Positions 1-10,265 of a stretch of DNA of 64,000 nucleotides are shown piece by piece. The translations under genes were made by a program, and so were the position numbers. Position 1 is the stretch's first letter. Every line of letters starts with the position of its first letter. Under the pieces are notes generated by a model, which did no database searches, was not told the origin of the DNA, and saw only the letters and a program-made list of their open reading frames with translations. This DNA comes from Gnetum montanum (lineage: Eukaryota > Streptophyta > Gnetopsida > Gnetales > Gnetaceae): positions 82,076 through 146,075 of the forward strand of contig MNCI01003767.1 in NCBI GenBank assembly GCA_015680685.1. The letters are read 5' to 3'.

Positions 1-2042
1 GTATACCTATCCCTATTTTGTGCAGCAGGCAACTGCCAACCCCTCTGCCCAAACCAGTAGGTGGTGGTCTTCACAGGCCCCTCCGCCTGCAGGGATCCCC
101 GCCCAGCCAGCAGCTAGCCAGCCTCTTCCGTTGTTCCCGTTTCTTGGTGCCGCCCCCCGGTCCAACCCCCTGCGCCTGCTGCACAGGCACCTCCGTCAAC
201 GAGTCTGGACCAAGCCTTCCAGCTTATACAGACCCTCACTGAGGAGGTCCGACACCTTAAAGCTGCTGGATCTGATACTATTCAGATCATGGACTTCTAT
301 CAGGACAATCCAATTAGTCCAGCGGTGCCAATGTTGTCGTTACCGCCGGGGATGCCCCTCCCTCATTTCACCAAATACAATGGGGAGGGAGATCCCAACG
401 CTCACCTTGTCACGTTTAGATCTGAATCCTTGTTGCTTCAACAGTGGCCACACACTATCATCCGCGTTTTTGCGATGTCATTAACAGGGAAAGCTTTGGA
501 TTGGTACCGAGCCCTCCCACGCTCCTCCATCTCAACCTTGGAAGAGCTGCTGACCCAGTTTGTGACCCGCTTGAAATACAATTTGAAGCCAGAAGTCACA
601 CTGGATCAGCTCATGGGGGTGAAACAAGACCCGCTCAAGCCTGTCCAAAAGTTTATACAGCGCTGGAATGCCACCTTGAACGAGATCCGCGAGCCAATCG
701 CGGATTCGCATATGCTGGCTATGTTCAAGGGAGCAGTCAATGACTTCATTAAGTCAAAGTTGTACTACCTTTCCCTAAGTAATCTACATCAGGCTTTCGC
801 CTAGGTCCGAAGCATCCAAGATGCTGCGGAGGCCAGTAAAGACCTGGCGTATGTCGCCTACAAGAATGCACACAACAAGGTCAAAGACAAGGGTAAGGCG
901 GCAACAATGACGGTAGCCGCGATGACTGAAAGCGCAAAGAACAAGAATAAGAAGGCGCCCACAACAGCGCCTCCCGAGGCTACGGCTGGTGCCGGCACCA
1001 GCCAAACCACTGCTGCCCCTGAAGGTCCCCCCCAGCCAAAGCCAAATTTTGAGCGTAAAGATCGTTCAAAATATGCGGCTTTACCTGTGAAGCATTCTGA
1101 ATTGCTGAAACAACTGTTAGCGGCAGGGCACATTCAACCTAAGAAGGTGTCTGAGGAAGCCCTGAAGCGTCACAGACGTCACTGTGAACTGCTGAAGGAC
1201 CCTTCTTTAGCTCTGCCTAACGAACCAGCAGTTCTGAGATCTTTCAAGCTGGACCGTTTCTGTGACTACCACCAGATGTGTGGTCATGACACGGATTACT
1301 ATTGGGCGTTGAAGGACGACATTCAGCGCATGATCGACGAAGATCATCTAAAATTAGACAGTAGTAACCCGACGCGTCTGGAAAACCAAACGCTGCATGT
1401 GTATAAGGATCCGTTGAACGCAAACTACGATCCTTATACAATCACTGTGGTAAGTACGGACGGTGAGCGTAAGGGACCGCCAAAATAGCCTTTTGTTTTG
1501 CGCGTGCCCACCAGCTCACCAAGGGGGCCAACTACTTCAGCGGCAGCCAGTAGGGTCTCACGGCCACCTTTCATTATACGGGCACCTTCCCAAGTACGCC
1601 CTCAGTCACGCGACAGTACTCAAGCTGCGGCTCCGTCCGCACCCACGCCTAGAGCGCCCTTCATTATCAGGGCGCCAGAACCCCGACCTGCTCCTCTCAC
1701 ACAGGGGCAGACCTTCGGTCAAAACCACCAGCCATCGCCTCCCAAGCGAAAGGGGGAGAATACCACAGTGAATGCAACAAAAGACAACCTTACGCTCGGC
1801 TTCCCTAAGCCCAGGCCCCTGGCCTCTGTGCCTTTGTCCATGTCCCAGAAGCATGCCAAAGGTACAGAAACGCAGCCACCTTCTCTTGGCAGGAAGAAGA
1901 ACAACCCCCCATTGACACCGCTCCGCCTCAAGAGATCTGTCTTTTGGGCTGAATGGAGGAAGAGAAGGGGGATAAACAACCCAGCCGAGAGAAGGACCTC
2001 CTTGGTGCATTCACGCAGGTCAAGCAAGCTCTTAAGTAAAAG
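1..2042 (+). pseudogene. gag: gag polyprotein of the Tat element (partial, broken)
   Basis: The main frame runs from about 230 to 1488 and continues open past a TAG to about 1700. The capsid-like core (about 289-800) has the plant retrotransposon gag pattern: a Pro-rich lead, HFTKYNGEGDPNAHL, then ALDWYRALP and FIQRWN. The upstream 1-230 part is Gln/Pro-rich and changes frame near 190-230, so one indel is present. In-frame TAG codons at 802-804 and 1486-1488 interrupt the frame; the first reads like a changed CAG. A Lys/Ala-rich linker follows at 840-1040. Past 1488 the same frame encodes a Pro/Arg-rich stretch with PPFIIRAP-like repeats. No clear CCHC knuckle is seen, although a cysteine/histidine-containing stretch (FCDYHQMCGHDTDYYW) lies at about 1258-1305. 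It would form the virus-like particle. Confidence 0.82.
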
Positions 2043-2885
2043 AACACAACGCTAAGCCTGTATGACTTACTGATGACATCTCGAGAACACCATGAGGCTA
2101 TGGTACGTATGCTGACATCCATATCAGTGGATGCCAACCTACCAGCAGAAGAGGAAGCAATACACGCTATCATGTTTCCTTCTGAAGCTGAACAACCCAA
2201 GCCTACCTCGTTGACCTTTCTTGATGAGTCTGTCCAAGACGACCTAGAGAAAGGTCAAGTAACGACTGAGCCTATGTTCATTACCATTCGGGTCGGCCAA
2301 TACCAGATCCAGAGGGTGCACGTGGATGATGGCGCAGCAACAAACGTCGTTCCTTATTCCATAGTGGATAGGCTGGGCTTGGTCAACCAGATCACTCCCA
2401 CGACAACGGCCTGCGTGAAATCGTTCAACGGAGTACGGGTTCAAGTCAAGGGGACGGTACGTATTGAGTTTGTGGCGGGGAATCAATTCCCAACCGAAGC
2501 CACATTCTTAGTCGTCGAGGAGATGCCTGGTTTCAACTTGATCTTAGGGAGGTCGTGGTTAGCCCAGCTGAGGGCGGTTTCGTCGCCGATACATCAAGAG
2601 ATACACCTGCCCTACGCCGGAGGGGAGGTTATCATACGCGGTGACGAGGTCACCCCCAGGACCGTCAACAACATTGAAGAAGAACGGGGTTCGGAGATCG
2701 AAACAACTGACGATCAATCCCATCCCCAAGTCCCCGAACAAACCGATAACAACGACGACGGTCTAGCCTGGGCCGACCTGCCATTTCCGGATGACAACGT
2801 AGAGGAGTCAAACCATAAGCCTCCTTGCCCTTACGCAGCGCTCAACGTGAAGGCCATTAAAAGACAATTGCGTATCGACGGTTGA
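1943..2885 (+). pseudogene. pro: Aspartic protease of the Tat element
   Basis: An open frame from ATG 2073 to TGA 2885 encodes 270 residues. The same frame upstream, broken by a TAA near 2036, adds a gag-pro linker (LLGAFTQVKQALK, then LSLYDLL) that is typical of plant gypsy elements just before the protease. The active-site loop reads VDDGAATNVVP (residues 84-94). The middle Thr/Ser of the canonical DTG/DSG triad is Asp here, so activity is doubtful. The flap/C-terminal part shows FNLILGRSWL, the usual ILGRPWL-like motif. After about residue 200 the protein becomes acidic and low-complexity. The open frame ends at 2885, well before the RT, so RT must be reached by splicing or the two were separated by an insertion. 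Confidence 0.8.
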
Positions 2886-3085
2886 ACAATGGTCTTCTGC
2901 GTGTACTACCATTTTCAAGTTAGCATACTCCCCGTTTAGCAGCTTCTTTTGTTTGTTTCAACATACTTTTACGCTATATTTGCTTTTTGGGTTTACGCTT
3001 TTCACTTGTTGTGTGTTTTATCATACTCGCGTTAGCTACGCTTTCTCATTCCTTTATGCATTTATCCAGGACTACATTTTTATTA
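2886..3085. other. Non-coding spacer after protease
   Basis: T-rich DNA with no supported plus-strand gene. Possible 5' splice sites lie just before it, at GTGAAG (about 2848) and GTTGAA (2881). Neither is a strong match to the consensus. Confidence 0.35.
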
Positions 3086-3390
3086 CCAGTTACGCAGCCG
3101 GCCCGCAATGGCCTTAAACTAGTAGCTAGTTTATGCAAACTCATATGCCGGCCCGCAATGGCCTTAAACTAGTTATAAAAAGTTAACCTACTCACACCGT
3201 TGTACGCAGTTATGCAGTCGGCCTGCAACGGCCTTAAACTAGCTATACAAAATCAACCACTTCATACTGTTACGCGTAGTTATGCAGTCGGCCCGCAACG
3301 GCCTTAAACTAGTCATCCGGAGTTATCTACAATCACCATTTACGCTTTCTTTACTTTACGCATCAGGCCCGCAACGGCCTTAAACTAGGA
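3086..3390. repeat. Five GC-rich boxes with a shared 26-28 bp core
   Basis: The core CCGGCCCGCAACGGCC followed by TTAAACTAG occurs five times, with the TTAAACT part starting near 3114, 3164, 3234, 3304 and 3380. Spacing is about 50, 70, 70 and 76 bp. The GGCC...GGCC arms make each box partly palindromic. Sequence between the boxes is less conserved but repeats GTTATGCAGT and related words. Function unknown; protein binding or RNA structure are both possible. Confidence 0.8.
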
Positions 3391-3904
3391 ATTATATCAT
3401 TATTACTTAGGTGAACTTTTCAACAGTTACACTCGTACTCTATTGATGAAACACAAAAACAAAAAAAAAATATGTAATTGATATTCAACGCATACACCAG
3501 GTTTTATAACATGTCTTTCTAGTCATTCGTAACATGATAATACACTCAACATTAACAAAATTTTGCGTAAATAATAATTACGCATTCCCCCTACTGCCAC
3601 TATCACCGGTATCTCTTAACTCTGAATCTAGCCCCAAAAGGTCGTCCTCCAGTGGGCCATCATTTCTGGGAATTATCCCTTCATGAAAGATTGCCTCTTC
3701 ACGAGGCTCTCGTTCTGGCATTGGCTCCACAGGAGGACGCTCTTTATCGTTGCGTTCCACCTCTGCTTCCACAGTTTCCTCTCCCAACCCTTCAGCTGGC
3801 GTACTTTCTCTACCTTCTTCCGGTATCTAAAACCAAATAACATCAAAATTAGAATAGACGACGTTAGTCAGAAAATTTTCCAACTAAGTCATGCGTAAAC
3901 TTAC

Positions 3905-4721
3905 TCACGACGGCCCTACTTCCGCGGAAAAGGGAAGCTTGTCCAAACCAGCCTACAAATGCTCCATGATCTCGTCCTCTGTCAGGTCTGGCCAGACATC
4001 CTCGCTCAACGCAGCTCCAGCTTTCACCTTCCCTTTCTCCACGCAACTCCAGCGGGGTGGATCTGGGAAGAAAGTAGGGATTGTAGCCTGATCCCCAGAG
4101 AAAACCATTGCCCTCTCTGGGGACGCAGTTACAGTCACCTGCTCTTCGAACTTCTTGAAAGCTTCGGACGCTCCAATGGTGTCCACGAAACCTCCAGGGA
4201 TCGAGCTTTAACGGTGGAATCGCGGTAACGTTTTCTATAAGCGGCGCTTTCCCTTTTATATACATGCTTGTGGTCCTTCTCCTTCTGCCCCCATTCCTGT
4301 ACGCTGGCGCAGTAGTCCCTCCAGTCCCGGCTTTTCTGAGCTAGGAGTTCAATTTGCATCCTCTGCTCTACTAACGCCCGACTGGTCTGTACGCTGTTCT
4401 TGATGGCTGTCCAATAACGGGAGTGATGAATAACAGCGGTACGCCAGTCTTCATCCCTCGTCACTCGAGCCTGTAGGAATTTGTACCACGCCCTTAGGTC
4501 CTCGACTTCCTTGGTCAAGGATTCAACCTTCTCCTCCGACCGTTGTAGCCTTTTCCATAGGCTTTCATTAATGTTCCTACTTTCCCATACGGAGCGTGTC
4601 AAGCATAACGCACATTTACGCATTTCCTCATAAATGTGGCATGGCACGACTGCCCCATCAGATGGGGGCTCCGCTGTGTCCAGATCAATGGGCTCCGCGG
4701 GATCCCATCGGAGGTAAGCTC
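3905..4721 (-). other. Exon 8 of the antisense gene, coiled-coil
   Basis: Opens after a strong acceptor (poly-T then CTGTCAG). Residues from about 4640 to 4250 show a charged heptad-like pattern (EEKVESLTKEVEDLRAWY, then AYRKRYRDSTVKARSLEV), as in a coiled-coil. A one-base frameshift near 4195 separates it from the downstream part (TIGASEAFKKFEEQVTV). A TAG near 3953 follows MEHL and is one step from CAG. Confidence 0.62.
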
Positions 4722-5353
4722 CTGACAGAAAAAAAGCATCAATACGGATGACACATTACTAAGACATTATGTCGTAACCTTGTTACGGCTATAACTTACC
4801 AGCGCCAGGTTCAACGCGTTCCAGACGCTCGATCATGTCGCTGACGACGCCTTCCATGAAGGCAAATTTATCGGGGAAGTCTCTCCACATTTTTCTCACA
4901 GCAGCAGACGTCGAGGCATCTTCTTCCCCTATAACGTAATTTGGTTAGACACTCCCTCTAGTAACAGATTTTTCAAACACGCTAACGCACTCATTACCTC
5001 TGCCGGTGACAGTGGCGATTTCATCAACATCTTCCGTATCTTTTTCCCTTTCACGCACTGGAGTCTGTGCGTCACTGGTTCCAGTAGCTGGGGCCTCCTC
5101 AGGCACCCCAGCTTGTACGCGGCTTCTGCTAGCAGCTGGGGCCGCCTCACGCACTGGAACCTGCACACGGCTCGTATTAACAGCTGGGGCCTCTTCTTCC
5201 AAAATTGAGTCCCCCTCGCCATGGCTTAGTATCATCGCCCCTGTCTCAGGGGTCAATTGCCCTGTCATTTTTACTATTTACACCACCATACGTTAGTATA
5301 TAATTCCAGATCATCTAAGTAAAGCATTGCGTATACAATCCTTTCACACTTAC

Positions 5354-6269
5354 CAGGCGGAGGCTTAGTTCGCTGCACCTTGATCCCAACAGTTTGACCT
5401 GCATCACCCCCAGGGGCCTCAGTTAGGCGGAGCCTCTTTCGCCGAGCTGCCAGTTCCACAATTTCCTCCGCCAGACGTTTCCCCCGCGAGGCGTCGTCGG
5501 TGTAGGTAGGCATTATCCCGCCTATGCTATCGAGACCTCACACTTGGGGCGCCGTCAAGCCTCTAGTCGTTACAGACAATGACTCCCCGATCCCTTCCGG
5601 CAGATCCTGCCCTTGGGTAGTGCTGAAAATGTGGGCTATCCAAGGTCTAGATAGCTGGTCTCGGTCTTGCTGTGCCCAGACCCCATTCCTCTGAATGACC
5701 AGAAATTCAGCAAACCGCCGGAGGCAAGCTATGAAAAAGGCGTAATGCACATTGAAGCAGGACTCGAGCTTCTTGCGAAGCTTGACCATTTCACTGCGTA
5801 GTCCCTTGGCAAGATGGCTNACCGCCAAGATCGAGGCAGCAGGGCTGATGCACCTATTTTTGGCTGTGACCCCTGATGTCCTCGCCAGCGAAATGATAAC
5901 CTTGATCAACTCCTTCAGCGAGAAGGCGGATCGTTTTTGCACGCGCGTGCATAACGCGCGCGTAAACTTCGATATTGACGCTCAGCTCTTCTCGGACCTG
6001 TTNGCGCGCGTTATGCACGCGCGTGCAAAAACGATCCGCCTTCTCGCTGAAGGAGTTGATCAAGGTTATCATTTCGCTGGCGAGGACATCAGGGGTCACA
6101 GCCAAAAATAGGTGCATCAGCCCTGCTGCCTCGATCTTGGCGGTCACTGCGACTGGGGCCGCCGAGTGGCCAAGCCAACGTTGTGCCTCCTTAATATCAC
6201 CGTAACGAAAGAGAACATCCCTCGCCTCGCGGCCGAAAATCGTAAGGGTAATCTCCCGGGATTCCCTGA
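5354..6269 (-). other. Exon 5 of the antisense gene, with a mis-oriented insert
   Basis: The largest exon starts after a CCTTTCAG acceptor with VRESREITLTIFGRE and ends at a CTGGTAAGT donor after KPPPG. Reading is broken only by the N-bounded fragment 5821-6002 and by a TGA near 5547 (one step from CGA). If the fragment is flipped and its overlap removed, the minus-strand frame would run through. A basic stretch (ARRKRLRL) near 5435 could be a nuclear localisation signal; that is inference. Confidence 0.62.
5820..6144. repeat. Perfect 141-bp inverted repeat bounded by single Ns (assembly artefact)
   Basis: 5821-5961 is the exact reverse complement of 6004-6144. Ns sit at 5820 and 6003. A biological palindrome with perfect arms is unlikely in an element carrying many point changes. 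The block between the Ns (182 bp) looks like a short contig placed in the wrong orientation and overlapping its neighbour by 141 bp. Confidence 0.92.
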
Positions 6270-6746
6270 CTGAAAGGCATAAAACGCAAGTCAAATAGAA
6301 ACACTATTACATAATGTCCATGACTCACAGCTACACGCATAACATTAGAACATGCAGTGGCCTTACCAGGTCCGAAGGGCAAAGGGAATGGTGGCATGTC
6401 CCTCTGCACGTCCTCAACCATAAGGGGCGAATCTGAGGTCCAGTCATCGTGTAGCCACCCGAGTTCCTAAAAATTCTTAAAAGAGCGCTTGTAGCGGGTG
6501 TGATACTCACGCATCTCATGACCAATTTTCCCGATAACACCGGCACACACGTTGTTGGTCGCGGTAAACGCCATTATTGCCGTTTCGGCCCAGGCCAACG
6601 CATCGCCATCACCAATTAACCTGTTGTCATGTATAAAAAACCTGTACCATACAGCGTAGGCTTATTTTACATTTTGCACATAGACTTCTCCTACATTGCA
6701 CGCAGACAACAAAACAGAAAAGTAGACACCGATAAAATTCGCTTAC

Positions 6747-7196
6747 CCGCCCGCGTAGTACACCGTGCCTTGTGGGTTCTGGAAGTACGTCGACACATGG
6801 AGAGCCACGAACAACATGTTATACGCATGATAACAGCTGAAACGGGCCATATCCCAGATCCAGTGTAAGTTCCTCAGACCTCGGGCGCTGAGCGCTTGGT
6901 CCTTGGGATGGCCCATGTCGATGGCCCCGTCTGTCAAGTAAGCCAAAATCCCCTGCGCAGACCCCGCCAACAGGTGCTCTAAAATGGCACCCGCAACATC
7001 ACCAGTCACATTAGACCAGACAATGATGCTGAAGTTGCGCAGTAAAAACTACAGAAACTCCAGCGCCCCCTTTCGGAACCAGATGGCCTTCCCCTGCACT
7101 CGTGTGTGAGGGGGAGGGACATTGGGGACGATGGGGTTCACCTAGTACAAAACCCCAATGAGGTCTAGCACAATCAGGATGGGCTTCAGCGCGACG
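6747..7196 (-). other. Exon 2 of the antisense gene
   Basis: This long exon opens after a TATACAG acceptor and ends at a GGGTAAGC donor. It begins with a hydrophobic stretch (PILIVLDLIGVLY) and continues into a Trp/His/Tyr-rich block (LRNLHWIWDMARFSCYHAY, then FVALHVSTYFQNP), suggesting a folded helical domain. Two in-frame TAG codons are each one C-to-T step from CAG. It joins exon 1 and exon 3 in phase. Confidence 0.65.
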
Positions 7197-7582
7197 CTGT
7201 ATAGAAAAGCCAAAGCGTATATTAACACCTACATTTGCATTTGCACGACTAACACAGAAAACTCATAAAACGCACCCAGGCCGAAATCGCCCAAACCCTT
7301 GCAATAACGCAAGGTTCGTCCCTGACAACGGCTGTAAACGCAACCCTTTCAAACCCTCGCATTAGCCCAAGGTCCATAACTCGAAATCAACATGCACGCA
7401 AACGAAAATATACCACGAAAAGAAGCCATAGAAATGAACGTAAGCATGTAAGGAATGACTAACTGGTTCAACGGCGTGGGGTCACGAACATCGATCAACG
7501 CTTGCGAAACACGGTCCATAGTTGCTTGCATTTCGTCGATTTTGGCCAGTTTTGTGTTCTTCTTCTTGATCTTCGGTGCCAT

Positions 7583-7994
7583 TGCGACGGCTTCAGAATT
7601 CTTTCACAGCTTAACGCTTGCAAATCTTCGCAAGATTACATGCCCTAACTCTCTGCTCTTCCTTTTCTCAGCGACAGTTGCGAATTTGAATTCTCGATAG
7701 CCAACAGCTTGTTCTCATTGAAAAACCACTTGCTTATATGCGAAGATCACTGCCTTGATATCCGATTTCAGTGGAACTTTCCTAAAATGAACCCCAAAAA
7801 TCAAGATATTAATGCGGCCGATATCGCACGCGCCATTGTCCGAAATGACGTTAAACTACCACATCTTATCGCCTCGTAATCGGGTTACATTGATTACAGC
7901 TTGTCTATAATATTCAAAATTCAGTTAGCTTTCCACGTTCGGCGACATCACGTCACTTGTCTCCTAACCATTTACGCACTCACCGGTTTTGCAG
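7583..7994. other. Upstream region of antisense gene and candidate 3' splice site of pol
   Basis: No gene. On the minus strand CATATAAGCA (7740-7731) is a TATA-like word about 150 bp before the antisense ATG at 7582. On the plus strand CACCGGTTTTGCAG ends at 7994, a good plant 3' splice site placed exactly before the first RT codons. Both roles are inferred. Confidence 0.45.
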
Positions 7995-10193
7995 GACAGA
8001 CGGAGAATGGACGCCATAGTTTTAGCACCCTTAACTTTGACAGGCCCATACGGGAAGTTAATTAGACAGTTTGACTCCACGCATGTTAACCTCCCTTTAG
8101 AAAGCGTAACAATAGCTGCATCGGAGACGTCCCCAGAATGGCCAGAACAGTCAACGCGCACGCTAGACCTAGAGGCTGGAGACATAACCGAGGACTCCCT
8201 CAGTGAGGTCCCTATCGTTACGCATAAGGGTGAGACTAAAATGCTCAAAGTCAGTTCTTTGTTAGACGAAAAAATGCACAACGCTATAACACGGGTCTTG
8301 CAAGACAACATTACTGTCTTTGCATGGTCATACGAGGATATGCCTGGGTTAGATCCTAGGTTAATCCAGCATAACATTATCCTAGACCCACAGATTAAAG
8401 CGGTTAGGCAAAAGGCACGCAAAATCAAACCAGAGATCGCGCTAGCGGTGCATGATAAAATCACCAAGCTATACCAGGCTGGTTTCATCCGCGTAGTTGA
8501 TTACTCAGACTGGGTATCTAACATTGTGGTCGTGCCGAAGAAGACCGGGAGTATACGCATATGCATAGACTTCCGGGATTTGAACAAGGCCACAATCAAG
8601 GATAACTTCCCGTTGCCGAGTATCGACCAGCTAGTGGATACAACAGCTGGGCATGCGCTTCTGTCCTTCATGGATGGCTTTTCAGGCTACAACCAGATTC
8701 GCATTAACCCAGAACACCAATTGACCACGACGTTCATGACACCCTGGGGCACCTTTTGCTACACCATGATGCCTTTTGGTCTGAAGAACGCCGAATCAAC
8801 GTACCAACGGGCCAGGACATATATCTTCAGTGATTACCTCCTAGGAAGGCTGAATGATTACGTAGACGACATAGCTGTGAAGTCTTTGAAGTCGGAAGAT
8901 CATTCAGAGGACCTGGAGTTAGTCCTTAAAAGATGTTCCACATACGAGCTCTGGCTTAACCCAAAGAAGTGCGTATTCGGAGTCAAAACCGGACGCATGC
9001 TGGGGTTTTTGGTATTGGAAACCGGCATACGAGTTGACCCTAATAAGGTCAAAACCATTGTCGGGTTAACACCTCCCACAGACCTCAAGCAATTACGCGG
9101 GTTGCAGGGACGCTTACAGTTTATACGCTGGTTCATTTCAAGGTTAACCGACAAGTTACAACCTATGCAACACTTGCTGAAGAAGGGGGTTAATTTCGAA
9201 TGGACCGACGATTGCCAGCATGCGTTTGATAGTTTAAAACAAGAACTGCAACATCTACCAATGGTGTTCCCGCCACAAAGGGACTTACCATTCTACATTT
9301 ACCTCGCTACTTCGGACGTAGCAATAGCAACGTTACTTTGTCAAAAAAGAGATGATGGGTCGGAAGTGCCCATCTACTACTTAAGTCACGCTCTATGCGT
9401 GTACGAAACGAGATACAACGATGTCAAGCATAATTGCTTAGCATTAGTTTTTACGCTTAAGAAATGTAGGCATTATCTTTATCATAGTCAAGTTAACGTC
9501 ATCTGTAAAAACAACATTCTTAGAGCCATTACGCATAGCTTATACGAGAGTAGTAAAATAGCTCGTTGGAAGGCTATCACGGCAGAATTCGATCTGCACT
9601 ATATTGGCCAATCATCCACGAAAGGCCAAGCGATAGCTGACCAGTTAATAACTTCACCGATTAACAATCAAGTAACCATAGAACCAGAGTTCCAGGACGA
9701 ACATGTACATAGCCTAAGCCCTGTCTCGACAGGCCTCGAAGCAACGTTATATTTTGACAGAGCTTCCACTGCTAAAGACGGTAGTGCTGCCACTGTTCTT
9801 ACGCTATTGCCTGAGGATGTGCGTCTACACGCTTATCGCTTGACCTTCCCTTGTACGAACAATGTAGCCGAGTACGAGGGGCTCCTCAGGGGATTACTAA
9901 TTACCGGTGAACTCAATGTTCAACACCTGGCAGTTAGGGGCGATTCGATGTTTGTCATAAATCAAATCACTGGAGTCTACGCCTGCAAAGCTGTACATTT
10001 GCAGCCTTACTGTTATTGGGCTAAAGATCTTCTGAAGCGATTTACGACCTTCGACGCCCAACACGTCCCACGGACTGACAACACGCTGGCCGACGCACTG
10101 GCCACCCTGGCTTTACACGTGCCTTCACACTTGTTTAACACCTGCCTTGCATTAATTACAGACTACACAGATCCTATCATTCAGGTGGTGTAA
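7995..10193 (+). CDS. pol: RT - RNase H - archaeal RNase H of the Tat element
   Basis: One open frame of 733 codons with no stop until TAA at 10191. Numbering from a TTG codon at 7989: RT spans about 140-375, with KTGSIRICIDFRDLNKA, DGFSGYNQI and the catalytic YVDD at 291-294 (YVDD rather than the usual YIDD). The Ty3-type RNase H follows at about 435-553 and looks degenerate (YLATSDVA). The archaeal-type RNase H is at about 585-712, with acid residues in YFDRAS, NNVAEYEG, VRGDS and NTLADALATLA, so all four catalytic acids appear present. No ATG lies at the true start; the frame opens directly behind a GCAG splice acceptor. Codon integrity is much better than in gag or integrase. Confidence 0.9.
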   Translation, partial: DRRRMDAIVLAPLTLTGPYGKLIRQFDSTHVNLPLESVTIAASETSPEWPEQSTRTLDLEAGDITEDSLSEVPIVTHKGETKMLKVSSLLDEKMHNAITRVLQDNITVFAWSYEDMPGLDPRLIQHNIILDPQIKAVRQKARKIKPEIALAVHDKITKLYQAGFIRVVDYSDWVSNIVVVPKKTGSIRICIDFRDLNKATIKDNFPLPSIDQLVDTTAGHALLSFMDGFSGYNQIRINPEHQLTTTFMTPWGTFCYTMMPFGLKNAESTYQRARTYIFSDYLLGRLNDYVDDIAVKSLKSEDHSEDLELVLKRCSTYELWLNPKKCVFGVKTGRMLGFLVLETGIRVDPNKVKTIVGLTPPTDLKQLRGLQGRLQFIRWFISRLTDKLQPMQHLLKKGVNFEWTDDCQHAFDSLKQELQHLPMVFPPQRDLPFYIYLATSDVAIATLLCQKRDDGSEVPIYYLSHALCVYETRYNDVKHNCLALVFTLKKCRHYLYHSQVNVICKNNILRAITHSLYESSKIARWKAITAEFDLHYIGQSSTKGQAIADQLITSPINNQVTIEPEFQDEHVHSLSPVSTGLEATLYFDRASTAKDGSAATVLTLLPEDVRLHAYRLTFPCTNNVAEYEGLLRGLLITGELNVQHLAVRGDSMFVINQITGVYACKAVHLQPYCYWAKDLLKRFTTFDAQHVPRTDNTLADALATLALHVPSHLFNTCLALITDYTDPIIQVV

Positions 10194-10265
10194 ATCTCCG
10201 CTCTGCTCGACGAAAGCACGCCTGAGTGGTACAATAATATCAAAACTTATCTTTTACAGGGTGAG

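Larger units (their letters stand above)
3578..7582 (-). pseudogene. Spliced antisense gene inside the Tat element (9 predicted exons)
   Basis: Predicted exons on the minus strand: 7582-7464, 7196-6747, 6620-6511, 6466-6367, 6269-5354, 5261-4998, 4928-4800, 4721-3905 and 3826-3578. Most donors are GTAAGT-like and acceptors are pyrimidine-rich with CAG/TAG. Reading phase is kept across seven of the eight junctions; the four around 5354-4721 agree especially cleanly (phase 1). The exon 3/4 junction is out of phase. Coding damage: TAG near 7144 and 7051, TGA near 5547, TAG near 3953, a stop at the end of exon 8, and one frameshift near 4195. The protein, about 1,050 residues, starts MAPKIKKKNTK, has a helical middle region and a coiled-coil in exon 8 (about 4640-4250), and ends in an acidic tail. 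I recognise no family. Antisense extra genes are known from Tat-lineage elements; an equivalent between protease and RT is not one I know. Confidence 0.72.

Noticed and set aside
18-484. Two overlapping small frames at the left edge as separate genes
   Set aside because: They are frame-shifted readings of the gag N-terminus; the real frame becomes clear from about 230.
1606-2200. Minus-strand frames opposite the gag-protease linker
   Set aside because: No motif and they mirror a GC-rich coding region on the plus strand.
3086-3390. CRISPR-like repeat-spacer layout
   Set aside because: Five copies with unequal, partly repetitive spacers inside a retrotransposon; no cas gene.
5752-6205. Plus-strand frames over the palindrome
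   Set aside because: They exist only because the fragment 5821-6002 is mis-oriented.
7964-9154. Minus-strand frames opposite the RT
   Set aside because: Shadows of the RT/RNase H frame; no domain and no splice logic.
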